Below are positions 23,918 through 33,087 of a DNA stretch of 64,000 nt, piece by piece (the first letter of the stretch is position 1; each line of letters opens with the position of its first letter). Position numbers and translations under genes: made by a program. A model generated the notes under the pieces. It was given only the letters and a program-made list of their open reading frames with translations, was not told the DNA's origin and made no database searches. Source of the DNA: CAYWWY01 sp964462525 (GTDB lineage Bacteria; Thermotogota; Thermotogae; MWEM01); assembly GCA_964462525.1 (NCBI GenBank), contig CAYWWY010000010.1:1-64000 (forward strand). Reading direction: 5' to 3'.

Positions 23918-25432
23918 CTATTCAGATAAGTTAGAAAAGTCGGCTTCTTCATCGATCTCGCGGTAAAGAAAATCCGGTTTCACCAAAGGAAACGGAATGA
24001 CATCGCGGATAGAAGAAGCGTTCGTCAAAAACATAATCAACCGGTCGATTCCAATGCCCAATCCACCTGTAGGAGGAAGCCCATACTCAAGAGCGCGAAT
24101 AAAATCTTGATCCATCATTTGGGCTTCTTCATCTCCTTTATCTCTGAGTTGCATTTGTGCCTCAAAACGAATGCGTTGATCGATTGGATCGTTCAACTCG
24201 CTAAAGGCATTTCCCAATTCTCTGCCAAAAACAATTGGTTCGAATCGTTCGGTTACTCCTGGTTTTGCTCTATGTTTTTTTGCCAATGGTGAGATGGAAA
24301 TGGGGTGTTCGGTGATCATGGTAGGCTGTATGATTCGGTCTTCTACGAGCCCCCACAACGATTCGATCATATGCCCTTTATCTCGAATCAACGGGACTTT
24401 TCCATGTTCTCGGAGTTTTTGGATTAGTGTGTCTTCTGGATCATTAATAATATCGGTACCCAAATGCTTATGAATGCACTCTGCCATGGTCATTCGTTTC
24501 CAAGGAGGCGAGAAGTCGATCATAGTTCCCTGGTATTCCAGTTGATGTGTTCCTTTGATCTGGAAGACTACATGGGCAATCATTTCCTCGACAAGTTCCA
24601 TAATATCGGAATAATCTGCGTAAGCCTGATACGCTTCTAGCATCGTAAACTCGGGAGAGTGCTTATAGCTTACCCCTTCATTTCGAAAGTTTTTGTTCAT
24701 CTCGAAAACCCGTTCAAAACCACCCACAACCAATCGTTTCAGATAAAGTTCCGGGGCAATGCGCAAATATAGATCAATATCGTAGGCGTTCATATGCGTT
24801 ACAAAAGGTTTTGCTGAGGCTCCCCCCACAAGGTAATGCAACATCGGTGTATCTACTTCGATAAACCCGCGTTCCACCATGAACTCCCGCAGCAAATGAA
24901 GCGTTTTAAAACGGACCTCAAATCGGTGAAAGCTCTCGGTATTCGCTATCAAATCGACGTATCGTTGCCGGTATATGACTTCTTTATCCTTCATGCCATG
25001 CCATTTTTCTGGTAAAGTACGTATAGATTTGGATAAAAGTTGAAAGTGATTGACGAAAACCGACATTTCACCTGTTTTTGACCGGAAAGGAAATCCATCC
25101 ACGCCCAGAAAATCACCGACGTTTATAAACCGCTTAAAGAACTCGAAGGAAGATTCACCCACTTCATTCTTCCGGATATAGGATTGAATTGATCCGTATC
25201 CATCCCGAAGTTCAAAAAAACAGGATTTGCCGTGATCCCGAATTGCCATAACCCGCCCGCAAACCGATAATGATACCTCCTGTCGTACTTCACCATTTTT
25301 CATTTCGTAGAAATCTTCGTTTACCTGTTTCGATGAGTGCGTGCGATCAAACCGATAGGGATAGGGATTATGTCCCATTGATTGAAGATCATGAATTTGC
25401 TGTTCTTTATAATCTCGAATGGGATCACTCAT
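23918..25432 (-). CDS. lysS: Lysyl-tRNA synthetase, class II
   Basis: The 504-residue enzyme charges tRNA-Lys. It has the N-terminal OB-fold anticodon domain (about 55-150), class II motif 2 (FRNEGVSYKHSPEFTMLE, with the preceding F-E-M-N) and motif 3 (GLGIGIDRLIMFLTN) near residue 465. Length is normal. It is the last gene of the operon, 8 bp after greA, and is followed by a strong terminator. Confidence 0.96.
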   Translation of the reverse strand: MSDPIRDYKEQQIHDLQSMGHNPYPYRFDRTHSSKQVNEDFYEMKNGEVRQEVSLSVCGRVMAIRDHGKSCFFELRDGYGSIQSYIRKNEVGESSFEFFKRFINVGDFLGVDGFPFRSKTGEMSVFVNHFQLLSKSIRTLPEKWHGMKDKEVIYRQRYVDLIANTESFHRFEVRFKTLHLLREFMVERGFIEVDTPMLHYLVGGASAKPFVTHMNAYDIDLYLRIAPELYLKRLVVGGFERVFEMNKNFRNEGVSYKHSPEFTMLEAYQAYADYSDIMELVEEMIAHVVFQIKGTHQLEYQGTMIDFSPPWKRMTMAECIHKHLGTDIINDPEDTLIQKLREHGKVPLIRDKGHMIESLWGLVEDRIIQPTMITEHPISISPLAKKHRAKPGVTERFEPIVFGRELGNAFSELNDPIDQRIRFEAQMQLRDKGDEEAQMMDQDFIRALEYGLPPTGGLGIGIDRLIMFLTNASSIRDVIPFPLVKPDFLYREIDEEADFSNLSE

Positions 25433-25440
25433 CGAAGTTC

Positions 25441-25917
25441 CTAAAATTCGATCCCAAGAATTTTGTATTTCTGCGACCCCCCTGGGGCTTTCACTCGCAC
25501 TACATCATCAACACGGCTTCCGTACAGAGATCGACCTAATGGGGATTCAACGCTGATCTTATTTTCAAATATATCAGCTTCTTGAGGGTTCACCAGTTTC
25601 ATCCGTTTTTCCTCTCCGGATTGAATGTCCTTAAGCAAAATTACTTGACCCAAGGATATGGTGTCCCTTTGGAATTCGTTGGGATCAATGATTTCCGCTT
25701 TTCCCAGAATATTCTCCAGCTCCAAGATCCTTCCGTTGACGCGACCCTGTTCATTTTTCGCTTCTTCATACTCGCTGTTCTCGCTTAAATCTCCAAATTC
25801 TCTTGCTTCTTTGATCCTTTGTGCAATCTCATACATAAGCTTCTCTTTGAGCGTTTTCAGCTCTTCGTTCATCGCATCAAAACCCTCTTTGGTTAAGTAG
25901 ATGACATCTCTTTTCAT
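25441..25917 (-). CDS. greA: Transcription elongation factor GreA
   Basis: The 158-residue protein has the GreA layout: an N-terminal antiparallel coiled coil (about 1-75) with the acidic tip DLSENSEYEEAKNEQ that enters the RNA polymerase channel to stimulate transcript cleavage, and a C-terminal FKBP-like domain with SPLGRSLYG. It sits between nrdR and lysS with almost no gaps, a neighbourhood known from other bacteria. Confidence 0.95.
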   Translation of the reverse strand: MKRDVIYLTKEGFDAMNEELKTLKEKLMYEIAQRIKEAREFGDLSENSEYEEAKNEQGRVNGRILELENILGKAEIIDPNEFQRDTISLGQVILLKDIQSGEEKRMKLVNPQEADIFENKISVESPLGRSLYGSRVDDVVRVKAPGGSQKYKILGIEF

Positions 25918-26376
25918 TCATTTCCCTCCTTGCCGCAATTCTTCGACCAGATTCCGAAACTGGTCAATATCCCTGAAATCTTTATATACAGAGGCAAATC
26001 GCACATACGCAACTCGGTCAACTTCCTTCAGCTTCTGAAAGACTAGTTCCCCAATCTCTGAAGAAGGGACTTCGGTTTTTCCTCGTTTCTGAAGAAGAAC
26101 CTCTACTTCGGTGATGATATGATTCAAAATCTCTGTGGACACTTCTCGCTTTTCACAAGCCTTTAGTAAGCCGGCCATTACCTTTTCACGGCGAAACAGT
26201 TCTCGACTTCCGTTGCGTTTGACAACTGTTATTGGTTCTGTCTCATACCGCTCATAAGTGGTGAATCGGTTTTGACAAATAGGGCATTCCCTTCTCCGGC
26301 GGATTGCTTGGTTCTCTTCAGCTGGTCGGGAATCGATAACTTTTGTTTCCGGCGACAAACAGTAGGGACATTTCAT
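25918..26376 (-). CDS. nrdR: Transcriptional repressor NrdR
   Basis: The 152-residue protein has the N-terminal zinc ribbon (MKCPYC...CPICQNRF) followed by an ATP-cone domain (VVKRNGSRELFRREKV onward, about 47-137). NrdR represses ribonucleotide reductase genes when (d)ATP is bound; no nrd gene or NrdR box was noticed in this window. Its start overlaps the whiA stop (ATGA), so both are translated together. Confidence 0.96.
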   Translation of the reverse strand: MKCPYCLSPETKVIDSRPAEENQAIRRRRECPICQNRFTTYERYETEPITVVKRNGSRELFRREKVMAGLLKACEKREVSTEILNHIITEVEVLLQKRGKTEVPSSEIGELVFQKLKEVDRVAYVRFASVYKDFRDIDQFRNLVEELRQGGK

Positions 26377-27326
26377 GGGGTTTCCTCTTCATCCGATAGT
26401 TCTCGGGCAATTTTTTGAATCTTTTTCATCCGGTTGTATACCGCCGATTTTGTGATGGGGATTTTCATCCGCTCTCCCAACTCTTGAAGCGTCAAGTCCT
26501 CGTTTTCCATCCGAAGCTGAGCAAGCTCTTTCAGTACGGGGTCGAGAATATCCAATCCCATTTCTTCAGCAATTGTCCGGATTGCTTTCATTTGCGCAAA
26601 ACTGCTGCTGCCAATTTTGTTCGCATTGGCCAAGGTAAAGTTGATCGATCGATTGACGTCGCTTCGGATCCTCCTAGTTTCTACCATTTGTTCCAACTGG
26701 GCAGAGGCTTTTTCTGCGCCCATGAGCTGGAGTATTTCAACTAAATCCATGGATCGTTTAATGTAGAGTTTATGACCTTTGGGACAGGGATAAAGACCAC
26801 TGTGAATATTCACTAGATGTTTAAGGGTCTTTTGAACTCGTTGCATGAGCGCAAAGGAGTCCTTTTCGAGGATTTCAAAATGATACTCTTTCAGAGGATC
26901 AACGATTGAGCCGCTAACGAGAAAAACGCCTCTGAGAAAATCTCCAAAAAAACCCAAATCTTCTTCAAACAACGGAAGAAATGATTCCTCTCCCTCTAGG
27001 TGGAATCCATGACGCTCCATATGATACCATATTTCTCTTCCGAATGCTTCAATACGATAGCTTTTCCGACGAAACAAATACGGATCAACAGAATATGATG
27101 CCGAAAGCTGATCTGCCCCGACTTGTTTGAATAGAGAAAAAATCCGCCGAGCAATAGCTGATTCTGCGGTATGTAAGACTAAGGATTGACTGTTTCTCGC
27201 TCCTTTCCCTTTTAAAATCAGAATCCCCCTCATTTTTAGCATACCACCCAATTCATAAAAAACACTCGTTTGTGTTCTGAGAGGGCGGGCGCTTAGCTCT
27301 TTTTTTACTTCGGAGCTAAAACTCAC
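26373..27326 (-). CDS. whiA: WhiA-like DNA-binding protein
   Basis: The 317-residue protein starts MSFSSEVKKELS and shows the WhiA arrangement: an N-terminal LAGLIDADG-homing-endonuclease-like part (about 20-210; FLRGVFLVSGSIVDP is the degenerate LAGLIDADG helix) and a C-terminal helix-turn-helix (about 225-317; ELAQLRMENEDLTLQELGERM). It is a regulator linked to division/chromosome segregation in Gram-positives. Overlaps with yvcK and nrdR by 4 bp on both sides indicate translational coupling. Confidence 0.94.
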   Translation of the reverse strand: MSFSSEVKKELSARPLRTQTSVFYELGGMLKMRGILILKGKGARNSQSLVLHTAESAIARRIFSLFKQVGADQLSASYSVDPYLFRRKSYRIEAFGREIWYHMERHGFHLEGEESFLPLFEEDLGFFGDFLRGVFLVSGSIVDPLKEYHFEILEKDSFALMQRVQKTLKHLVNIHSGLYPCPKGHKLYIKRSMDLVEILQLMGAEKASAQLEQMVETRRIRSDVNRSINFTLANANKIGSSSFAQMKAIRTIAEEMGLDILDPVLKELAQLRMENEDLTLQELGERMKIPITKSAVYNRMKKIQKIARELSDEEETP

Positions 27327-28291
27327 CGGTTATTGTCCTTATCAAAGACTTCGAATATTAATCGAGCAAGTTCGGTTTCATCATGACGAACCTTGAGCAA
27401 CCCATCTCTTGGATCTTCGACAAGTTTTACCAATTGCCCGAGAATCACTTCGGTATCCAAGACCGCACCATCATTCAGGACTGGCTGAGCAGACTCTTTC
27501 CCGTACCGGTTTAAGATCTCAGATGGAATCGCTTGAGCATTACCAATAACGAGATCCACCTTTTGCCCCAGGTATTTACATATTTGGCTGTAATGATCAA
27601 ATAAAGAAAAGCCCACAGTTTCTCTGGGTTGAGTCATGATATTGGAGATATAGATTTTTATCGCGCTTCGATTTCCTTGAATCGCTTCTGCTACCCCTTT
27701 AGCTAATAAGTTCGGGATAATGCTTGTAAAAAGACTCCCGGGACCAAAAAGGATACCGTCGGCGGAACGGAGGCAGTCGATCACTTCGGGGATCGCAACC
27801 ATCAGTTGGTCCGTTGTTAGGTGAGCAATTCGGCTTTGGGTATGAGCAATCTCTTCTTCGCCAAAATACTGGATGCCGCCTTCATCGGTTGCAACCAGAT
27901 GGATCATCTGATCACTGACAGGCAAGACTCTTCCTTTAATCGCCAACACTTCCGAAAGTTGTTTTACCGCTTCTGGAAAACTCCCCAAAATTCTGGTCAA
28001 GGCAGCAAGAATGATGTTACCAACAGAATGGCCCTCAAACACTCCTTCATTTCGAAATCGATATCCAATCAGTTGTGTTAAAAGGTCTTCATCTTTTGCC
28101 ATTGCCACAATATTGCTTCGAACATCACCCGGAGGGGGGATATTCATTTCTTTCCGGATCGTACCCGAGCTGCCGCCATTGTCCGTAATGGTGACAATTC
28201 CGGTTAAGTTCCAATACCCATTATAGAGTTTCAAACCTCTCATAAGAGTCGAAAGTCCTGTCCCCCCACCAATAGCGGCTATCTGTTTCAT
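27323..28291 (-). CDS. yvcK: YvcK/GlmR family gluconeogenesis-morphogenesis factor
   Basis: The 322-residue CofD-like protein begins AAIGGGTGLSTLMRGLK and contains TDNGGSSGTIRKE and PPGDVRSNIVAMA, the diagnostic segments of YvcK. In Bacillus, YvcK binds UDP-sugars and adjusts precursor flow to the cell wall during growth on gluconeogenic carbon. Neighbouring murI, rapZ and zapA suit that role. The rapZ gene ends 11 bp upstream. Confidence 0.94.
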   Translation of the reverse strand: MKQIAAIGGGTGLSTLMRGLKLYNGYWNLTGIVTITDNGGSSGTIRKEMNIPPPGDVRSNIVAMAKDEDLLTQLIGYRFRNEGVFEGHSVGNIILAALTRILGSFPEAVKQLSEVLAIKGRVLPVSDQMIHLVATDEGGIQYFGEEEIAHTQSRIAHLTTDQLMVAIPEVIDCLRSADGILFGPGSLFTSIIPNLLAKGVAEAIQGNRSAIKIYISNIMTQPRETVGFSLFDHYSQICKYLGQKVDLVIGNAQAIPSEILNRYGKESAQPVLNDGAVLDTEVILGQLVKLVEDPRDGLLKVRHDETELARLIFEVFDKDNNR

Positions 28292-28302
28292 ATGTTCCTC
28301 AT

Positions 28303-29190
28303 TTACGCATAATGTAAATCTCGATGCTCCGATTTCACGCGATACCCTTTCGCGCTATAAAACTCAGCAAGCTTCTGAACCAAATAGACCGAACGGTGCT
28401 GACCGCCTGTACAACCAACGCTGATGCTAATATTCCATCTGCCTTCTTCTTCATACGCCTTTAGGGCGATTTCGAACAATGCGATTAGCGTTGTCAGATA
28501 ATCGTGCACAGTTGAGTATTGCTCCAAATACTGAGCAACTTCAAAATCCATTCCAGTCATCGACGCAATTTCAGGTACATAATGGGGATTGGGTAGGAAA
28601 CGGCTATCTATTAGATAGTCCACATTGAGGGGGATCCCATATTTGAACCCAAAACTGGTCAAATGCAACGTGATGATATGCGTCCCCGAGTCTTCGGAAC
28701 CAGCCAAAAAAGAGATCAATTTTTCTCGCAATTGGTGGGTGTTCAGCTTTGATGTATCGAGAACCACATCAGCTATCTCTTTAAACGGAGCAAGCATTAC
28801 CATTTCTTTCTCTATAGCTTTTGATGTGTCCCCGTTTTCTGCAATGGGATGCTTTCTCCGAGTCAAAGCAAACCGATTGACAAGCGCATCCTTCTGAGCC
28901 TCTAAGTAAAAGACTTGCAAAGAGATTTGAGCATGTTTGGTTTGAAACCGTTGAATCATTTCAACAGCAAAGCTAAGGTCCTTTTTCCAACGGGCATCTA
29001 CTCCAAGAGCCATTTTGTTGATATCCATATGTTCAAAAAGACTCATTATATCCCAAAGCATTTGCTGAGGAATGTTATCGACACAATAAAAACCAATATC
29101 CTCCAGAAGACCTAAACTGGTGCTCTTTCCCGCGCCCGATAAACCCGTCACGATGATCAGTTGTTTTTTGTCATCCGGTTTTGACACCAA
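28303..29190 (-). CDS. rapZ: RapZ-like nucleotide-binding protein
   Basis: I chose TTG at 29190, because GAGGAGG (29200-29206) is 9 nt upstream; GTG at 29187 is the alternative. The product of about 295 residues has the P-loop GLSGAGKST near the N-terminus, a Walker-B like segment, and the C-terminal GCTGGQHRSV motif of the RapZ/YvcJ family. In E. coli RapZ controls glmS small RNAs; in Firmicutes YvcJ affects competence. Here a cell-envelope link is suggested by yvcK and murI. Its start overlaps the end of murI. Confidence 0.92.
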   Translation of the reverse strand: MVSKPDDKKQLIIVTGLSGAGKSTSLGLLEDIGFYCVDNIPQQMLWDIMSLFEHMDINKMALGVDARWKKDLSFAVEMIQRFQTKHAQISLQVFYLEAQKDALVNRFALTRRKHPIAENGDTSKAIEKEMVMLAPFKEIADVVLDTSKLNTHQLREKLISFLAGSEDSGTHIITLHLTSFGFKYGIPLNVDYLIDSRFLPNPHYVPEIASMTGMDFEVAQYLEQYSTVHDYLTTLIALFEIALKAYEEEGRWNISISVGCTGGQHRSVYLVQKLAEFYSAKGYRVKSEHRDLHYA

Positions 29191-30019
29191 ATGAACCAAC
29201 CTCCTCGGGTACAATTACTTTTCTTACTTCCTGAACCCAACCGACTTGGAACCGTTTGAGCGTCCGTATGAATTGATCGGGGTTTCCGGTAACCATGATT
29301 TGCGTCTCCGATTGCGCTTCTTTCCCTTCAGAAGATATGTTCATCATCCGGACCAATTCACTTGCTACGGCATAAGCGGGATCAAAAAACTCAATGGAGG
29401 TGCTTTGTTTCATAACGCTCAATAAAAAGGGATAATGAGTGCAACCAAAAACAATCGTTTGAAGATCATGCCGAATTAGTTCTGAGAGGTATTCTTTAGA
29501 GACAGTGTACAAGGCAGAAGGGTTTACATCCCACCCTTCGATCAACGGGACCAAAAGAGGACAGGCCTTTTGATAGATGCGAGAACCCATCGGGAGAACT
29601 GCGGAGAGTTTTTTTTGGTAGCACCCACTTTGCACTGTCCGCTCGGTGGCAATAATGCCAATGTTTACAGGATTCACAGAGTATCGGGATTGAAGAGACC
29701 GAACAGCCGGATCGATAACACCGACAACCGGGCAGTTTGACTCTTCATCAAAGATATCCATTGCGACAGAATGAGAAGTATTGCATGCGACTACTAGGTG
29801 ATCCAACTGAAGTTGGTTGAAAAAGTGAACATTTCTACGGGCAAGTAATCGAAGGGTTTGGATCGATTTCGAGCCATACGGAAGGTTTTCAGTATCTCCC
29901 AAATAAAACAAAGAAAAAGACAGGCCAACCTGAGAAAAGGCCCTCCGAATGGCATTTGCTACCGATATTCCCCCCACGCCTGAATCAAAGATACCAATCC
30001 GTTTAGCTGACCATATCAC
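29171..30019 (-). CDS. murI: Glutamate racemase
   Basis: GTG at 30019 gives a 282-residue product starting next to the conserved IGIFDSGVGGISVA segment. A longer open frame runs up to 30148 but would lie inside zapA and lacks family similarity. Both catalytic cysteines are visible, in VVACNTSHSVA and VFGCTHYPFL. The enzyme makes D-glutamate for peptidoglycan in the cytoplasm. A weak AGGGAG lies 13 nt before the GTG, inside zapA, so translation is probably coupled. The length is a little above the family norm because of a C-terminal extension. Confidence 0.92.
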   Translation of the reverse strand: MIWSAKRIGIFDSGVGGISVANAIRRAFSQVGLSFSLFYLGDTENLPYGSKSIQTLRLLARRNVHFFNQLQLDHLVVACNTSHSVAMDIFDEESNCPVVGVIDPAVRSLQSRYSVNPVNIGIIATERTVQSGCYQKKLSAVLPMGSRIYQKACPLLVPLIEGWDVNPSALYTVSKEYLSELIRHDLQTIVFGCTHYPFLLSVMKQSTSIEFFDPAYAVASELVRMMNISSEGKEAQSETQIMVTGNPDQFIRTLKRFQVGWVQEVRKVIVPEEVGSFGVKTG

Positions 30020-30302
30020 TTCGGTCTGCTTTTCTCCCTTCCATCTCAAGCAGCAAACGTTCCAATCGCTCTTCCAAGTCTTTTTGGTGCTCTTCCAACT
30101 GACCCACTTTGGAAGAGTAGATGAGAAGAAGGAGAACCAGGATTTCATCGAATGTCGAGGATTCGTTGGAATCTTTGAACTTTCCGAACCGCTGGAAATC
30201 CATTTCCACCCGTTCTATTGCTTTTTGAACCGCTTCGGGAGATTCATCGGTCTTGAATGCGTATTCTTTTCCGCCAAGTTCAATACTGATCCTTCTCTTC
30301 AA
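30003..30302 (-). CDS. zapA: Cell division protein ZapA-like
   Basis: The 99-residue protein has the ZapA pattern: RRISIELGGKEYAFKTDESPE at the N-terminus and a long helical coiled coil (about 50-92) rich in Glu/Leu/Arg. ZapA tethers FtsZ filaments at the division ring. It is the first gene of the operon and overlaps murI by 17 bp. Short, variable proteins like this give moderate certainty. Confidence 0.82.
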   Translation of the reverse strand: MKRRISIELGGKEYAFKTDESPEAVQKAIERVEMDFQRFGKFKDSNESSTFDEILVLLLLIYSSKVGQLEEHQKDLEERLERLLLEMEGRKADRSDMVS

Positions 30303-30336
30303 TATCCCTCACTCCCCCGGGGAACCCCCATATAGA

Positions 30337-30365
30337 ATTGTATCACAAACCCGTGTGGAAATCAA
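30337..30365 (-). promoter_or_regulatory. Promoter of the zapA-murI-rapZ-yvcK-whiA-nrdR-greA-lysS operon
   Basis: On the - strand: TTGATT (30360-30365), a 17-bp spacer and TACAAT (30337-30342) with an extended TG. It lies 35 bp from the zapA start. Confidence 0.72.
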
Positions 30366-30388
30366 ACCATCAAAGTCTATTCACTCGA

Positions 30389-31369
30389 TTACCTATATCT
30401 CTCCTCTAATTTGAGGTAAATTGGTTCCGATGGAATCGGCCCAAAATGGTCTAAAGCGCTCAGAAATGCTCCAATAACCGGTGGCATCCTTGCGACGAAC
30501 ACTTCCGCTCTTGGAGCAGTTCTACGCAAAGACAAGGAAAAACTATCGATCAACAGTGGGGAAGACCCAAGAAATACACTTCCGCCCAAGACTACGGTAA
30601 ATGATTCTTCCATAATTTTAACTTTTCGAATTGGACCTGATGCCATTTCTCCCAACGCTAGACCCATTTGAATCAGTATCTCTTGGCAAACAGTATCATG
30701 CTGATTTGCAAGCTCAAACACTAACGGGGGGATTTTTTTCATCGTTTCGTAGGCAGTCGGTTGCTGCTCTGGATAAAAAAAACCGATCACAGAAGCCATG
30801 TCGGGAACCGAAAATAGATGGGGAATCCGTTCTGCAAGCATTGTGAAAGGGCCTGTTTGCTCATCATGCCGAAACGCGCGATGCAAAGCTTCCCTGGCCA
30901 TTTCCATTCCACCGCCACACCCACCCAAAGTATGGGATAAAGAACGCAGAATTGCTCGATCGCCTTTTTCGTTGCATGCCGCCGAATTTGACCCGGCGCC
31001 GCAAATACAAACAGCCCCCCAATCTTTCTGAAGGCCGCTTCTCATAATGATCCAGGCGTCATTATCTATTTGGTAAGGAATTCCCGAGAACAGCGAGTCG
31101 CAGACTGTTCTTAAAAGCTCAAAATCGGAAGGTAAATCCGCACCCGCAAGGCCCAAATACGCTCCATTAAGATCTGAAATCGGAATCTCGGCTTCTTCTA
31201 GGCTTGCTCGGATCAAGCATTCTAAAGTATCCTGGACTCTCTGTGCCCCAAGGGATTGATGGTTTGAAGGGCCAGCCAGCTGGTCAGCAAGGATTGCTCC
31301 TGACTCATCTCCAATCACGCACCGAGTTTTGGTGTTTCCCCCATCAATGCCCAAAAAAAACCCCATCAT
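30389..31369 (-). CDS. BadF/BadG/BcrA/BcrD-type sugar kinase (N-acetylglucosamine kinase-like)
   Basis: The 326-residue ASKHA-fold protein begins FLGIDGGNTKTRCVIGD (phosphate-1 loop), with GLAGAD near residue 73, ICGAGSNSAA near 120 (adenosine/phosphate 2 region) and GGCGGGMEMA. The family includes eukaryotic-type GlcNAc and glucosamine kinases. Its ATG overlaps the stop of the GH4 glycosidase (ATGA), so the two products are made together. It may phosphorylate a glycoside so that GH4, which needs a 6-phosphate, can act on it, or it may phosphorylate the released sugar. No PTS genes are nearby. Confidence 0.82.
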   Translation of the reverse strand: MMGFFLGIDGGNTKTRCVIGDESGAILADQLAGPSNHQSLGAQRVQDTLECLIRASLEEAEIPISDLNGAYLGLAGADLPSDFELLRTVCDSLFSGIPYQIDNDAWIIMRSGLQKDWGAVCICGAGSNSAACNEKGDRAILRSLSHTLGGCGGGMEMAREALHRAFRHDEQTGPFTMLAERIPHLFSVPDMASVIGFFYPEQQPTAYETMKKIPPLVFELANQHDTVCQEILIQMGLALGEMASGPIRKVKIMEESFTVVLGGSVFLGSSPLLIDSFSLSLRRTAPRAEVFVARMPPVIGAFLSALDHFGPIPSEPIYLKLEERYR

Positions 31370-32685
31370 TCCTCCTCCTTTGTAAAAAACTGGAAGAGAT
31401 ACTGCTCATTTTCTTTCAGAAGCGCGTCCATTAAGAATGGTATTTGGCTTGCAAAATGAACCAAAGGATTGGTCAAAAGCGCAAGGTATGCTTTTTGCTT
31501 GCATCCCTGAACTGCTGCTTCTATGGTATATGTTTCATATTGCTTCGCTCTCTGAATCAAGGGCGCAATTGAGTCCGGCAACAGACCGATTGAAAGGGGA
31601 TGAGCCCCTGATTGATCGACATAACAGTTTGTTTCGATCACTGCATCCATAGGCAACCCTTTCACAGATCCCTGATTGGGCACATTCACAACATGGATTT
31701 CGCCAAGATTGTTCTGTATACTACTGATGAGGGATATGGCCGCTTCCGAGTATAAGGAACCCCCTCTTTTTGAAAGCTGTTCGGGTTTCCGGTCAAGGTT
31801 CGGGTCTTCGTACAACTGAAAGAGATCTTTTTCCACTGCCATCACTTGTTGCGCCCGAGTCCCCTTACCGTATCGAATATCTGATTGAGCCTTTTCGATG
31901 GCTTCTTTTTCATAGTAGTAGTAGTACAAATATGGAGAAGGAATCATTTGAAGCCCTTGGACCAACTGCTTGGAACCTTCTGAAGATTGGAGGTATTTGG
32001 CTATATGGTCGATAAACGAAGGATCGCGTAGGAGTGTGGGAAGCTGGTTCTTGCTACGAAACACCACCTGATCAACAAAACTGAGATGGTTCAGCCCAAT
32101 AAAACGCATGGAAAGCTGGTCCGTTGGTATGTTGAGGAACGAAGCGGTGTTTCGAAGCATGTTGATGGGGACATTGCACAGACCGATGCATCGGATCGCA
32201 GAATGGTCGTTCACTGCTTGAGTAACTAAACCGGACGGGTTTGTGAAATTGATTAACCATGCCTCAGGACATACCTGTTCCATATCGCGCGCGATATCTA
32301 AAGCAATCGGGACAGTTCGCAGTGCTTTAGCAAAACCCCCTGCTCCCGTTGTCTCTTGACCCAGCAAGCCATACTCCAAAGGGATCTTTTCGTCCTTTGC
32401 GCGCGCTTCTAAACCACCAACCCGAAATTGGGTAATGACATAAGAACATTCTTTCAATGCATTGAGCCGGTCGAAACTGGTTGCTACTGAGATGTTGAGC
32501 CCTGCTTTTTGGACCATTCTTTCGGTCAGAGAGAAGATTGTACGCAATTTATGTTCGGCTTGCGGTAGGTCAATCAATACAAGCTCATCAACGGGAAGCG
32601 AAGAATGGTTTTGAATAATCCCGTCTACCAACTCAGGAGAATAACTGCTCCCTCCTCCAATTATCGCCATCTTGAGTTTCGCCAT
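31366..32685 (-). CDS. 6-phospho-beta-glucosidase, glycoside hydrolase family 4
   Basis: The 439-residue protein is a GH4 enzyme. It has the NAD-binding start KMAIIGGGSSYSPELVDG, INFTNPSGLVTQAV near 145-160, the metal-site cysteine region CNVPIN and the following GLNHLSF histidine. GH4 uses NAD+ and Mn2+ in a redox-elimination mechanism. The sequence is nearest in feel to LicH/CelF/ChbF-type 6-phospho-beta-glycosidases; the sugar (cellobiose- or chitobiose-6-phosphate) is not fixed by sequence. The coupled kinase gene makes a PTS-independent route plausible. Confidence 0.9.
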   Translation of the reverse strand: MAKLKMAIIGGGSSYSPELVDGIIQNHSSLPVDELVLIDLPQAEHKLRTIFSLTERMVQKAGLNISVATSFDRLNALKECSYVITQFRVGGLEARAKDEKIPLEYGLLGQETTGAGGFAKALRTVPIALDIARDMEQVCPEAWLINFTNPSGLVTQAVNDHSAIRCIGLCNVPINMLRNTASFLNIPTDQLSMRFIGLNHLSFVDQVVFRSKNQLPTLLRDPSFIDHIAKYLQSSEGSKQLVQGLQMIPSPYLYYYYYEKEAIEKAQSDIRYGKGTRAQQVMAVEKDLFQLYEDPNLDRKPEQLSKRGGSLYSEAAISLISSIQNNLGEIHVVNVPNQGSVKGLPMDAVIETNCYVDQSGAHPLSIGLLPDSIAPLIQRAKQYETYTIEAAVQGCKQKAYLALLTNPLVHFASQIPFLMDALLKENEQYLFQFFTKEEE

Positions 32686-32962
32686 AACTGAATCTCCTTT
32701 GATTTCCTATTTTCTGGTCGAAGCATGGTCAAAAGGAATTGGCAATTTTGGTTGGATCGACCAATTCTGCTCTTCTTTCAGTTGTTCCTGTAAAGAGCAT
32801 AGTAAAACCCAAAAGCTCACGCTCTGTCCTAATATCACATTGTTCTCGCTGTGACTTTCTTGATCGTTTTTCTGTATTTCAAAGGTTTATAAATCGTGAA
32901 TAATGGTATTTGTGTTGGATAATCAAAAAGAACGAAAAGAAAGTGGGTTTTTTCTTTATCTA

Positions 32963-32968
32963 TTATAC
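32963..32968 (-). promoter_or_regulatory. -10 box of the GH4/kinase operon
   Basis: An extended -10 TGGTATAAT on the - strand, 278 bp upstream of the GH4 start. No convincing -35. The long leader (32686-32962) contains no ORF of note and may hold an operator; I see no definite riboswitch. Confidence 0.45.
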
Positions 32969-32984
32969 CATATTTTGCTTCTCT

Positions 32985-33013
32985 TGAATACCCTATTTCT
33001 TTATGCTATAATG
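32985..33013 (+). promoter_or_regulatory. Promoter of addB-addA
   Basis: TTGAAT (32985-32990), a 17-bp spacer and TATAAT (33008-33013) with an extended TG. The GTG start of addB follows 74 bp later. Confidence 0.78.
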
Positions 33014-33087
33014 AAACAAAGAGATACCATATTTCAACCCGATTTCATCCTCTTTTATTGAAAGCGTGGCATCATGGAGGAAAGATT

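Noticed and set aside
29171..30148. Long murI with a 43-residue N-terminal extension
   Set aside because: The extension lies inside zapA, is Trp/Lys-rich without family similarity, and has no ribosome binding site; GTG 30019 fits better.
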